Under the pieces are notes generated by a model that searched no databases, was not told the origin of the DNA, and saw nothing but the letters and a program-made list of their open reading frames with translations. DNA of 59,825 nt. Origin: Chitinophaga solisilvae (GTDB taxonomy: Bacteria; Bacteroidota; Bacteroidia; Chitinophagales; Chitinophagaceae). The translations under genes and the position numbers were made by a program. Positions 8,549 to 18,800 of the stretch are shown piece after piece; the stretch's first letter is position 1, and each line of letters starts with the position of its first letter. The stretch is taken from assembly GCF_009928525.1 (NCBI RefSeq), contig NZ_JAABOK010000027.1:1-59825 (forward strand). Direction: 5' to 3'.

Positions 8549-9181
8549 ATGAAATTTATATACGTTTTTGACCCACTTTGTGGCTGGTGTTATGGGTTTA
8601 CACCCGTGGTACTACAATTGCAGCAACTGCACAGCACTATGGAGTTCGAGGTTCTCTCCGGCGGTATGATTGCCGGAGCCAATAAGCATCCCTGGTCTTC
8701 CATGGCCGCCTATATTCAAAGGGAACATACCAATGTGGAGGAAATGACCGGCGTGAAGTTCGGCCCTTCCTTCCTGGAAAAATTACTGCCCTCCGCTGAA
8801 ATGATGGATTCGGAAAAACCATCTGTCGCACTTACCGTTTTCAAAACCTATCAGCCGGAAAATGCCCTCAGCTTTGCACACGATATGCAGGTGGCACTCA
8901 ACTACGACGGGATCTCCCTTAACAACGATGATACTTACCGTAAGCTGATCAGAAAATTCGGCCTTCCGGAAGATGAATTCATCAGCAAACTGCACGAAGA
9001 ACACTACCACCAGGAAACCAGGCAGGAGTTTGACCTGGTTCATAACTGGGGCATCACCGGTTTTCCGGCAGCCATACTGGATACAGGCGGACAATTATAC
9101 CTTTGCGCGAGAGGATTTATGCCGCTGGACAGATTACAACAAACGATAGATAAAATCATTCAGGAAACTAACAGCTTATAA
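8549..9181 (+). CDS. DsbA-family thioredoxin-fold protein (CGWC active site)
   Basis: A 210-aa protein whose active-site CGWC lies very near the N-terminus (C11-C14 in DPLCGWCYGF). A helical insertion follows, and the cis-proline loop TGFPA comes at about residues 170-174. This pattern matches the DsbA-like subgroup annotated as protein-disulfide isomerase or FrnE-type. There is no signal peptide, so it acts in the cytosol and is not a periplasmic oxidase. The GNAT gene follows after 9 nt and is probably in the same transcript. The redox partner is unknown. Confidence 0.87.
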   Translation: MKFIYVFDPLCGWCYGFTPVVLQLQQLHSTMEFEVLSGGMIAGANKHPWSSMAAYIQREHTNVEEMTGVKFGPSFLEKLLPSAEMMDSEKPSVALTVFKTYQPENALSFAHDMQVALNYDGISLNNDDTYRKLIRKFGLPEDEFISKLHEEHYHQETRQEFDLVHNWGITGFPAAILDTGGQLYLCARGFMPLDRLQQTIDKIIQETNSL

Positions 9182-9190
9182 TTACACAAC

Positions 9191-9688
9191 ATGTACCGCA
9201 TCAAATCAACAACAGTAGCCGATATCCCTGTCATACAGCAACTTGCCGACAAAATCTGGCGCCCAACCTACAAGAATATTCTCACACCGGAGCAGACGGA
9301 TTACATGGTCGATATGATGTATGGCACCGCTGCCCTGACCAAACAGATAAATGAACTGCAACACAAATACATCGTGCTGCAGGATGACAAAAAACCAATC
9401 GGCTTTGCCTCTTACAGCCCTACCGAAACTGAGGGCGTATATAAGCTGCATAAAATCTATCTGTCGCTGGACTACCAGGGAAAAGGCGTAGGAAAATTCC
9501 TGCTGGATACCGTCATCAGACAGGTAAAAAACCTGGGCGCTACCTCCCTCGAACTGGATGTAAACCGCTATAATAAAGCGCGTTTCTTCTATGAAAAACA
9601 AGGATTCACCGTCTATGGAGAAAAAGATACTGAAATAGGTAACGGCTTTCTGATGGAAGACTATTTAATGCGTAAGACTTTGGTATAA
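9191..9688 (+). CDS. GNAT-family N-acetyltransferase
   Basis: A 165-aa acetyl-CoA-dependent acyltransferase. The acetyl-CoA pyrophosphate loop QGKGVG is at 96-101, preceded by the beta-4 strand LHKIYLSLDY. The motif B region YEKQGFTVYGE follows near 133-143. Single-domain length is typical. Sequence resembles uncharacterised acetyltransferases acting on small molecules or protein N-termini; the substrate cannot be read. It is 9 nt downstream of the DsbA-family gene and ends at a terminator-like hairpin. Confidence 0.9.
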   Translation: MYRIKSTTVADIPVIQQLADKIWRPTYKNILTPEQTDYMVDMMYGTAALTKQINELQHKYIVLQDDKKPIGFASYSPTETEGVYKLHKIYLSLDYQGKGVGKFLLDTVIRQVKNLGATSLELDVNRYNKARFFYEKQGFTVYGEKDTEIGNGFLMEDYLMRKTLV

Positions 9689-9690
9689 AA

Positions 9691-9723
9691 AAAGAGCCCG
9701 GTAAGGACATACCAGGCTTTTCC
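9691..9723 (+). terminator. Terminator after the GNAT gene
   Basis: Stem AGCCcGGTA (9695-9703) with TACCaGGCT (9710-9718), one internal mismatch, a 6-nt loop and TTTT. It lies directly after the GNAT stop codon. Confidence 0.7.
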
Positions 9724-10003
9724 CAAGTTAACCATTAAAAGACACAACTCTTTTATCTTTAGTATTTTGATTAGTATTATTCAGATGCTATACAATTACC
9801 TACGATAAAGAAATTCCTACGGATTTTTAAGATATAAAAAAAGCAGCATCTTTATTTTTATAATATAAAGAATGCTGCTTTTCTTATTTTTAGGAAGAAA
9901 TCAGTCCGGTTTTAAAAGCAACATTTATCGCTTCAGTCCGCTTATCCGGTTATTCAGGCTGCCGCCACTCCCCCTCTTACCTTCAACAGACCTTCATCTT
10001 TCT
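9724..10003. other. Convergent intergenic region with a second AT-rich hairpin
   Basis: There is no credible gene here. At 9838-9887 a stem AAGCAGCAT..ATGCTGCTT is flanked by A-runs on the left and T-runs on the right, so it could terminate transcription from both sides. The rest is AT-rich and shows no recognisable feature. Confidence 0.55.
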
Positions 10004-10038
10004 AAAAAAAATTCCCGCATAAGTGAATTATGCGGGAA
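10004..10038 (-). terminator. Terminator of the adhesin operon
   Basis: A perfect 11-bp stem, TTCCCGCATAA (10012-10022) with its complement (10028-10038) and a 5-nt loop. On the minus strand it is followed by eight T residues (plus-strand A-run 10004-10011). It lies about 50 nt past the last gene of the minus-strand operon. Confidence 0.9.
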
Positions 10039-10088
10039 CGTAGGTGTTGCCTGAAGCAGCGTATATCGGTTATTGATTCAAGCCATAT

Positions 10089-12572
10089 TTATTTGGCTGT
10101 TAAAACAGTGCCTTCATCGTTATCATCATCGTGGATAACAGCAACTGCCTTATTTAATTTCAACTCAGGCGAAATTTTCAGCACGCCTGCAGTAACAGCA
10201 GCAGTAGCATCGCGGAGTTTCACGGCTACCAGTGCATCGGATTCTTTCACACGGTCGTTTACCAGCGCTACCTGAATATCGGTTTCGCTGAATGCACAAT
10301 CACCGGTAATTTTCACCATATCGCCGTTCATAATTACGTAATCTTTACCGTAAGCAGCCGTGCTGGCGGAATCCACACCAAAATAGATATTGATATCGCT
10401 GCCGGTGCAGTTGGTTTGTACGGTCTGATCAGCGGCTTTCACCAGGATACATTTGAACATGCTCACCGGAGCGGTGGCAGATTCGTTGGCATCCGTCAGT
10501 TTCACCAGCGTAATGTATGCCGCTTGTTCCTGGATGTACTGGGAAGCAGAGATGGAGGTAACGTCGCCGTTATAGCCTACAATCGCTTCATTATCTGCTT
10601 TAATTTCACTCAGTACCAGCACTACTGTTTCTGCCAGTTCAAAACGGTTATCGTCTTTCACTTTTACAGACAGGCTGGCAGTAGTAGCGCCGCTGTCAAT
10701 TGCAAACGGTGCTTTGATGCTGCTGACGAAATCAGCGCCCGGTAAAGCGGTGCCGTTACCGAATTTATAGGTCAGGCGTACCGGTTTGGAGGTTGCATTC
10801 ACCAGCGGCGTATTGTCGCGTTTGAACAGGCCGGCAGAGAAAACCACATCTGTAGCAGGTTCTGCGCCGTTGGTACCACCAATGAATTTCACCATGGCCG
10901 GCTGATCCAGGATGGTTACTTCTCCTTTGGCTTTGGTCAGATACAGTTCAGATGCATCCAGTACTTCCACATGGAATGCTTCTTTTCCTTCCAGGAGGTT
11001 GTCGCTCTTGATAGGTATCTGAATAGTTTTGGAGATAATAGCACCTGCAGCGAATTCAGACGGCACGAAGGAAATAGTTCCTTCTGTAGCATCGTAATCG
11101 GCAGTGCCTGCGCCGGCTTTATGCGGCATTGTTTTATAGTGTACATTCACAGGAGTACGCACGCCATTGCTTCTCAGAAAGCCTGATAAAGTAATGGTCA
11201 GCGTTGCATTGGATAAACCATTCAGAGGTTCAGATACCGCGATGTCATTGATAGATACACCGTGGCTGATTTTGATAATACGGTTACCATCTTCTTCACC
11301 ACCGCCGGCAGCAATGATTTCACCGGAAGGGCTCATCAGCAGGGAGGCCAGCGTTGTTTTGGCATCATACTTACCCAGCTGCTTGTCGAACATCATTTCA
11401 CCATCGGGTGTCAGTTTAATGAGGCGATAGCCGTCTTTGGTCACCACGCACATTTCATCGTCTTCTGTCAGCAGCAGGTGCTGGAAAACGCTGCCTACAT
11501 TTTTGTTGACAACCTGTGTACCATCGGGCAGCAGTTTCACAATTTTACCGGTATTGCCGGAGATGTTACCACCGGTAGCCACTACCTTACCATTCTTGCC
11601 TACTTCCAGTGCAAACAGGGCAGCGTCTACTTCCTTGTTGAAAAGCTCGGTACCATCAGGGCGCAGTTTCACAATACGGCCTTTATCCTTTTCTTCTGCG
11701 CAGGCAAAGATCTGTCCCAGGTCATTCACCCGCATGGCATTGAATTTACCATCAACGGTGCTGTATTCCTTATCGAATACAATCTGACCTTCCGCATTCA
11801 CTTTGGTGATGCGGCTGGCATTGCCGGTACCATAGGCGCCACCGCCCATAGCCAGTACTGCGCCGTCTTCCAGCAGCAGCATTTTTTCAAACACAGCGCC
11901 TGGTTTACCGAAAGAGAGATCATATTGTTTTTCTCCCTTGCCGTCCACCTTCACCATAAATGCTTTACCTTGTCCGTCGCCAACATCGCCACCTACTGCG
12001 ATGATGTTTTCATCTTCGTCTATCAGCACATTGGTAAACACGTTATGTGCACCGAATCCTTTGTCAAATTCGATTTTACCATCCGGAGACATTTTGGTGA
12101 TACGTGCCTGTGCCGGCTTGCTACCATCAACTCCAACGGTGATATAGTTACCATGACGATCTGTAATGATCTTTGTAAAATAGCCACCCTGGCCATTTCC
12201 AATGCTTTTGTCAAACACTACTTCTCCGGTCGATGATAACCGCGTGATGCGCGCATTACCATAGGCGATAGTACCGCCCCCTACCGCTACCAGCTCATTC
12301 TTTGGCAACAGCAACAAATCCTGGTAAGCTACCAGGCCCCCTTTGTTTAACCGGGTATTATAAATCAGATTCCCTGTGGCAGATAATTTAGTGATACACC
12401 CGTTATCTGAGCCACCACCGATAGCCACAACCGCATTATTCTCCGCAATCGCCAGCTTTCTGTACTGGTTTTTGGGAGCCCCCATGCTCTTGTTGAACAC
12501 AACCGGCATTTCCTGTGCGAAGGCTTGTGTACCTGCCGCCAGTAATAGCATTAGTGAAGCAATTTTGTTCAT
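10089..12572 (-). CDS. Secreted beta-propeller-like repeat protein with three Calx-beta domains
   Basis: An 827-aa exported protein with a signal peptide at 1-19 (cleavage after AFA). Residues about 25-430 contain eight or nine repeats of about 50 aa of the form RITKxSPDGxxxFDKxFG followed by a glycine-rich AVGGG turn, suggesting a beta-propeller. Residues about 440-815 hold three Calx-beta domains, recognised by DNLLEGKEAF, DNRFELAETV and NDRVKESDALV. There is no C-terminal CHU_C or other T9SS sorting domain. It is the last gene of a four-gene operon, 29 nt after the OmpA-like gene. A structural or adhesive role beside the large adhesin is inferred from context. I do not recognise a named homologue. 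Confidence 0.8.
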   Translation of the reverse strand: MNKIASLMLLLAAGTQAFAQEMPVVFNKSMGAPKNQYRKLAIAENNAVVAIGGGSDNGCITKLSATGNLIYNTRLNKGGLVAYQDLLLLPKNELVAVGGGTIAYGNARITRLSSTGEVVFDKSIGNGQGGYFTKIITDRHGNYITVGVDGSKPAQARITKMSPDGKIEFDKGFGAHNVFTNVLIDEDENIIAVGGDVGDGQGKAFMVKVDGKGEKQYDLSFGKPGAVFEKMLLLEDGAVLAMGGGAYGTGNASRITKVNAEGQIVFDKEYSTVDGKFNAMRVNDLGQIFACAEEKDKGRIVKLRPDGTELFNKEVDAALFALEVGKNGKVVATGGNISGNTGKIVKLLPDGTQVVNKNVGSVFQHLLLTEDDEMCVVTKDGYRLIKLTPDGEMMFDKQLGKYDAKTTLASLLMSPSGEIIAAGGGEEDGNRIIKISHGVSINDIAVSEPLNGLSNATLTITLSGFLRSNGVRTPVNVHYKTMPHKAGAGTADYDATEGTISFVPSEFAAGAIISKTIQIPIKSDNLLEGKEAFHVEVLDASELYLTKAKGEVTILDQPAMVKFIGGTNGAEPATDVVFSAGLFKRDNTPLVNATSKPVRLTYKFGNGTALPGADFVSSIKAPFAIDSGATTASLSVKVKDDNRFELAETVVLVLSEIKADNEAIVGYNGDVTSISASQYIQEQAAYITLVKLTDANESATAPVSMFKCILVKAADQTVQTNCTGSDINIYFGVDSASTAAYGKDYVIMNGDMVKITGDCAFSETDIQVALVNDRVKESDALVAVKLRDATAAVTAGVLKISPELKLNKAVAVIHDDDNDEGTVLTAK

Positions 12573-12601
12573 TGTGTTAGTTTGATATACGCAAAAAATA
12601 A

Positions 12602-14851
12602 TTACTGAATTCTGATCTCACATCTCCGGTTGATACCCTGCTGCAGGATATATTTTTCCCGGTCTGCATCCAGCGTATACTGGCTTATAGCCAGCACCGG
12701 CCTGGTGGACCCGAAATAATTGATCCTTATCTTGTCTGCATCCACTCCCCTGCTGAGCAGGCACTCCTGGATGTATGCCGCGCGGTTCTTGGATAAGGTG
12801 AGATTATATTTCTCCGTGCCGATAACATCCGCATGGCCGTTCACCTGGATGATACGGCGGGGATTGGCTTTCCAGAGATAAAAAATGGAATCGAGCTTCT
12901 TATATTCCTGATCTTTCGGCACATACGAGTTCAGATCAAAATACACGGCGCCAGGGATTTTCCAGCCGGCGCTGGCGGCTATCAGCGCGCTGTCTGATTG
13001 CGCCGTATAGGCGTTTACGTGTACCACGGATGCCTGCAGGGAATCTGTACGGCGTGTGTCCGGTACCGTTACTACCGGCTGCTGCGCTTTAACAGGAGCA
13101 GCTTTGCCTGTACCTGCCGGTGCTGCTGTATTACCGCCCTGCTGCCAGCTGTGCTGGTCAGGAGCCGCAGCAATGACTTTTGTACTGGCTGGTATCACTG
13201 CAGCAGTTGCCGCCACAGGCGTTACCGGCAACGCTGCACGGGCCGGACCACTGTCCTGCCACTGGATTACCTCCGGCTCTGTATCTATATTTTTCTGTGC
13301 ATAATCTATGACATGGCGCTCTTCTTTAACGGAAACGGCTACACGCACAGGAGCGACCGCTACTACGGGAGCTGGAGCTGGTTTGGTTTCCACAGGCAGA
13401 TGGTCATAACGGGTATCGCCTACTAAAGTTTGCTGCTGGCGGGCTTCCGCCGGGTTCATAGTATAAGGCACTTTATCTTCGTCTTTTGCAGACTTGCCGG
13501 GATATGGCAAATCCAGCTGTTTCAAAGGATTCTTCTTCAGATTCAATACATAAATGTGGTCATTGTCATGCACGCCGGAACGATCGGAAGTAAAGTACAG
13601 TAACAGCTTTCCTTCATCCAGTACAGGATTCAGGTCATCAAACTGTGTATTCACCGGATAAGGCAGGTGTGCTGCCCTCTCTTCCGGCTGTTTTACATTC
13701 ACCATAAAGATGTCTAATCCGCCAAAGCCCTGCAGGCCATTGGAAGAAAAGAACAACTTATCTCCTACCACAAACGGATACAGTTCATTACCATTGGTAT
13801 TCACCGCAGGTCCCATGTTCACCGGCGCTTTCCACCGCTTTTCCGTTTTGTCCCAGTCGGCATAATAAATATCTGTACCGCCCTGACCACCAGGCATATC
13901 GGATGCAAAGTACAAACGTTTACCATTCGAAGCAACTGAAGGATGCAGAAAGGAATAATTTTCAGACTTACCCAGCTTCACCGGCACCGGCTTGCTCCAG
14001 GTGTCATGGTCCGGCTGGAATACAGACGACAGCAGCTGCGTACCGTTATTGTAATTGATAAAGGAATTCTTCTCATTCTTAATATCTGTATACCGGTTGG
14101 AAGTATAAATTACTTTCTGCCCGTTATCAAAGAAAGAAGCCGGCCCTACCTGCAGCACGCCACGCAGGCTGCTGTTGAAAGGTTCTACGCCATCTTCTGA
14201 AATCATATACAGTTTGGAATTGGTGTAAAAAGACTGTGCTGCCGATTTCTTGAAATCGTTGGATAAAAACACCACATTCTCCTTATACAGCGCCAGCCCG
14301 TACTGATACCCCGGTAAATTCAGCCGCAAGCTGTCTACCCGTATATCTCTGACGGAATCATGATTAAAAAAGGTATAATAATTCACCAGGGATTGCTGCA
14401 GGTTGTTAAAACGTGCGTTGTTCTTGTAGTTTCTGGCATACAGTTCACTCACCTCTTTGGCTTTGCCTACCCTGCCGGTACGTTTCAGCAGGTCGATATA
14501 GTTGGTAACATCCGTTACCAGGATATCATCTGCCGGTTTATACAATACCTCATCATACAGGCTGATGGTTTTTTCGAACTGTCTTGTTTCAAAATAGATA
14601 CGCGCAAGCTGGAATTTTGCCTTACGCCGGGATGCTTCGTCGTTGCCATTGTTGAGCACATCATTGCACAACGAAATAGCCTTCTCATATTCCTGTCTTT
14701 TAAATAAACGTTCGGCACGGTTTACTTTGGCCATACCGCCGGCGCCCACCTTTACAACTGAACAGGAGCCGGTAATGAACATAACGCTCAGAAAGAGTAT
14801 GAGGGAATTAAGATAGTTTTTCCGCATATGTTCCGTGATTTGGGTTCTCAT
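12602..14851 (-). CDS. PorE-like lipoprotein: TPR, PD40 propeller and OmpA C-terminal domain
   Basis: A 749-aa envelope protein. The signal sequence ends in a lipobox-like FITGSC (C30), so it is probably a lipoprotein. TPR-like helices lie at about 45-130, and PD40 (WD40-like) repeats at about 225-430 (YTSNRY, YFASDMPGG, FFSSNGLQGFGG, YFTSDRSG). An Ala/Pro/Val-rich linker follows. The OmpA peptidoglycan-binding domain is at 636-749, with NGHAD at 671-675 and NLTLSKNRA at 683-691. This order matches PorE of the T9SS and its many Bacteroidota paralogues. It lies 18 nt after sprF, so it likely anchors the SprF/adhesin complex to peptidoglycan. Translation could instead start at M9. Confidence 0.9.
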   Translation of the reverse strand: MRTQITEHMRKNYLNSLILFLSVMFITGSCSVVKVGAGGMAKVNRAERLFKRQEYEKAISLCNDVLNNGNDEASRRKAKFQLARIYFETRQFEKTISLYDEVLYKPADDILVTDVTNYIDLLKRTGRVGKAKEVSELYARNYKNNARFNNLQQSLVNYYTFFNHDSVRDIRVDSLRLNLPGYQYGLALYKENVVFLSNDFKKSAAQSFYTNSKLYMISEDGVEPFNSSLRGVLQVGPASFFDNGQKVIYTSNRYTDIKNEKNSFINYNNGTQLLSSVFQPDHDTWSKPVPVKLGKSENYSFLHPSVASNGKRLYFASDMPGGQGGTDIYYADWDKTEKRWKAPVNMGPAVNTNGNELYPFVVGDKLFFSSNGLQGFGGLDIFMVNVKQPEERAAHLPYPVNTQFDDLNPVLDEGKLLLYFTSDRSGVHDNDHIYVLNLKKNPLKQLDLPYPGKSAKDEDKVPYTMNPAEARQQQTLVGDTRYDHLPVETKPAPAPVVAVAPVRVAVSVKEERHVIDYAQKNIDTEPEVIQWQDSGPARAALPVTPVAATAAVIPASTKVIAAAPDQHSWQQGGNTAAPAGTGKAAPVKAQQPVVTVPDTRRTDSLQASVVHVNAYTAQSDSALIAASAGWKIPGAVYFDLNSYVPKDQEYKKLDSIFYLWKANPRRIIQVNGHADVIGTEKYNLTLSKNRAAYIQECLLSRGVDADKIRINYFGSTRPVLAISQYTLDADREKYILQQGINRRCEIRIQ

Positions 14852-14869
14852 AATTCAAATAAGATTGTA

Positions 14870-15787
14870 TTAGAAATAACGGGGAGCTACCACTTTCCAC
14901 TTAGACCAGGAGAAACGGTAATTAATCATTACTTCATGGGAAGCTGTTTGTGCGCCCTTCAGATTTGATTGCATAGGGGTATCATAAGAGTAACCAAGCT
15001 GCAGATTTTTCGTCAGCTGTACCTGCACTAACCCTGTCATGGTTTTTTCTGAACGCCAGGAGGCGCCCAGCCATACCAGGTTCTTCAGCAGTATATTGGC
15101 ATTCAGATCATATTGCAGTCCTGATCCTTTCACAACGCGTAGTAATACATTGGGCTTGAGTTTCACATCATCGTTCAGCGTAACCAGGTAGCCGGTCTGC
15201 AGATAATAATGCGATTGCACCACCACCTTGTTCACACTGTTCCCCAGATCAAAACTCTTGAAGGTGGGGGATGACAGCCCTACGAAAAATTTATCCGTGA
15301 AGAGCATAAACCCGAAGCCTATATCTGTTTTCCAGTAACTCTGGTTGTTGGCAAAGACCGGATCGGAGGTAGACAGCGAGCTGTTGTCTTCCCGGAATTG
15401 CGTCATACCTCCCTTAATGCCCATGGCGAGATATACCTTTTCATTCAGCTTCACCCGCTGGGATACATTAAAGTGTACGCCGGTCTGTGAGTTGACGGTA
15501 ATTTTCTCGTTCATCAGGGAAACCCCCAGGCTGGTATTGGTTGCTTTCAGCGGCGTATAAAAAGATGCAGTCGCCGTTTTGGGGGCGCCTTCCACCCCGA
15601 CCCACTGGTTACGCCCAACGGCAGTAAGACTGGAGGACTCGTCCATGGAAGGATAGGCCGGGTTGATAATCATCCCGTTGAACATATATTGCGAGTACAG
15701 CGGCTGCTGCTGTGCCTGCACCAGCAGGCCGCAGCAACAGCTTAATAATATAGCAATCCCTAAAGCTTTATAAAGTCGCCTGGTCAT
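14870..15787 (-). CDS. PorP/SprF-family T9SS outer-membrane protein
   Basis: A 305-aa outer-membrane beta-barrel with a signal peptide (cleavage near VQAQ, residue 25). It has the family signature YSQYMFNGMIINPAYPSM just after cleavage and an alternating beta-strand pattern to the end. Family knowledge: SprF is needed for export of the SprB adhesin in Flavobacterium, and PorP for T9SS function. PorP/SprF paralogues usually sit directly after a large adhesin with a CHU_C domain, as here (62-bp gap). I infer that it receives or retains the 2440-aa adhesin at the surface. It is co-transcribed with the OmpA-like gene downstream. Confidence 0.93.
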   Translation of the reverse strand: MTRRLYKALGIAILLSCCCGLLVQAQQQPLYSQYMFNGMIINPAYPSMDESSSLTAVGRNQWVGVEGAPKTATASFYTPLKATNTSLGVSLMNEKITVNSQTGVHFNVSQRVKLNEKVYLAMGIKGGMTQFREDNSSLSTSDPVFANNQSYWKTDIGFGFMLFTDKFFVGLSSPTFKSFDLGNSVNKVVVQSHYYLQTGYLVTLNDDVKLKPNVLLRVVKGSGLQYDLNANILLKNLVWLGASWRSEKTMTGLVQVQLTKNLQLGYSYDTPMQSNLKGAQTASHEVMINYRFSWSKWKVVAPRYF

Positions 15788-15849
15788 AGGTATCAGCTTA
15801 ATAATTTCAAAAAACGTCTGCTTACTAATTCAGTTTCTTCGTATAGTCC

Positions 15850-18800
15850 TTAGCGTTTAATCACGATAAATCCTGTGTAACGCTCTACCTTCCCGCCTTC
15901 CGTCCAGATGTCAATAGCAAAGAAGAAGGAACCATCCGGCACATCTGTACCTGACTGACCACCGGTATTGGAACGACCTCTGAAATTTCTGGACTTGTTA
16001 TCGTAGTTGCTCATTTTAAAGATAGTACCACCCCAACGGTTGAAGATCACCACTTCGTTCTTCGGATAGCGTTCAATGTTTTCAACGAACATTGCATCGT
16101 TACCCTGTCCGTCGTTGTTCGGTGAAATTGCCGGATGCACGCGGATCTTCTTGTTATTATCATCTATGTGGCGTTTGTCTCTGGTGAAGCGCTCTACTGA
16201 ATCAGGTACACCGTCGCCGTCGGAATCGAGGTCCAGGAAGTTGGGGATGCCATCTCCGTCGGTATCATCATCAAACGGATCACCGTTGTTATTGATATCT
16301 TCTTCTTCGTCTGTCAGCCCGTCGCCGTCGGTATCACATTTCTTACACATGGCATCGTCGTTGAGAATGATACCGGTAGCGGCTGCCGGCGTACCCAATG
16401 TTGGCGTATGCTGACCGGAAGGAACAGTGACTGTTTTCATTCTCACCACAAATGTTTCATTCTGTTCAAAGGTGGTATCGCCGATAATATTAACCGTGAT
16501 CTTACCTTCCGCTGCCAGCGCAGGGATAACGGTCTGTTTAATGGTATTATCGAAATCAGTACCTGGCGTGGCTTTGTAATCGAGGTACGGATAGCTTACC
16601 CCGTCTGTTGATGCTTCATAATCATAGTTCAGGGTAACAGCGCGGGAGCTTTTGCGGTTCATCTTCACCACAAAATGCAGCGGCGTATTTTCTCCCTTAT
16701 TACCTTCCTTTACACTGAATTTATCGGCAGCGAAAGACAGCGTGAGCGGATCGTTATCAGTGATGGCTGTTTCAGCTGTGTTCACGGTACCGGGCTTATA
16801 GGCCGCAGCGCCGTTGTTGCTCTGGTACGGCAGAATGGTAGCCTTGATAAATCCGTCATCATCATTAATGTCATTATCAGCGGCGGCCAGTGTAAAGCGG
16901 GTGTTATTAGTGTATGCGGGCAGGTTAATGGTTACGATGTTACCACCTGCCACACCGCCTGTTACCGTATAGGTTCTGGCTGCATCCTGATCCACCTGGA
17001 TACGTACCGGCAATGCCTTCGCCGCACTGTTCACTGATTTCAGCGTGAACTCAATGCTTTCTCCTTCAGCTGCGGTTGTCTTGTTGCTGAACAGCTCTAT
17101 TACCAGGGTATCGTTGTCATGAATCAGTACGTCCGCAACGGAGGTGGCAGACAATGGCCAGGTTACCCCAGGTATGGCTGCCGTTACAGACTGTATACTG
17201 AGCTGCACATTTTCATCGCCTTCCACTACATTGTTATCTATCGGCTCCACCTTTACATCCGCGAAGTTCTTACCTGCCGGGATAACAACGATGCCACTCA
17301 GCTTCTTATAGCGGCTGTCTGCTACCGCGGCGCCGCTTACTGTATAGGTCACGGTCACATCTTTTGCGGCAGACAGCTGCGCATCGGTGAAATGTATGCG
17401 GAAATTTCCGGCAACAGCAGGTTCTGAAGCATCAGCCGTTTTCTCCGCCTTCATTTCACGCGCCACAGCCTTCGGACCGGTGGCATCGCTTTCATCGTCA
17501 TGAACAATCAGTGTTACCGTATCTTTTTCATTGGTATCAAAGGCCAGGTTTCTGCCGAAGCGCTTCATCTGCGCCAGCTGCAGGGCTACCTTCACTTCTT
17601 CGTCTCCTTCTATTACCCTGTTGTCTATCACATTAACGGGAACGGATACACTGTTTTGTCCGGCCGTAATAGTAGCTGACTGTGCAATGGGGGCAATATT
17701 GGTAGTACCCGCAATACTGCTCACATAGAATACTACCTTCACATCGGCGGCGGCAATACTGTTACCCGGCAGCTTAATGGAATAATTACCCGTAGTAGCC
17801 GGCTCGGAAGCATTATTTAACTTCAGCAGCTGCACGCTCATATCTCCGGTTTCAGGAATGAGCAGTAAGCCTGGCTGACCAATTGTATAACCTGGTGTTA
17901 CCAGCTGTGCAGTGAACTGTATCTGTTCATCTCCTTCAATAATGTTATCATTGACAGCCTGCAACGTATATGCTTCTGCGTGCTTCATGGCTTTCAGCGT
18001 CACCTGTGCAGGCAGTCCGCTGAAATCAGCCTCATCGGCAGTAGATACCGCCGTATTCTTTCCGATATTGATCACAATATCTTCTGTAGAAACGATACCC
18101 GGATTTACAAATCCGATGGTGACCGCGCTGTTGTTTCCTTCGCGCAGCATCACGGAATCGATACGCAGTTCCAGTTTAAGGTTACCCGGATTCAGGCGGG
18201 TAGCATCTTCTATGATTACGCCGAGAGTATCTCCTCTCATACCGTTTACCGATTGAGGTATGGCGGTGATTCTCAGCATTTCATCTTTTTCGAGAATAAG
18301 ATCCGGTTCAGCCCTGAAGGTAAAAGGCTCTTCAGATTTGCCCGGTGTAATAACCACCGTTGCAGGCAACCCGCTGATGTCTGCAGTACCGGCCGCAGAA
18401 ACAGGGCTGATACCCAGCGCCACGGTGATAGGTTTGCTGGAGGTAACACCCGGAGCAAGGGTTACTTTTCCGTTGAAGATATCTCCTTCTTTTACGCGGG
18501 TAGCGCCGGTTACTGCAGGCACAATGCGTATCAGGCCGGTGGCCGGATCATCGTGCGTTCTGTCCCGGATCACGATCGTCTGACCGGTAACCGGGATATT
18601 TACATCGCCGGTGCTGCCAGTGAGAATTACATTTTCATCATCTTCCAGGATCAGGTCTGCCTTGGCTTTCAGCTGAACGGCAGCGGTAGCGCCGGGATTA
18701 TTCTTTTTAATTACGATACTGAAATTATCCGGGAACGGGAGGTAGTCAGTAGCGTCTGCAGTAGAGTTAATCAGGTCTTTGCTCACATTCACGGTGAGGT

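Noticed and set aside
9872..10054. 60-codon ORF in the GNAT to adhesin-operon gap
   Set aside because: It reads through a terminator hairpin, lacks homology features and looks like chance.
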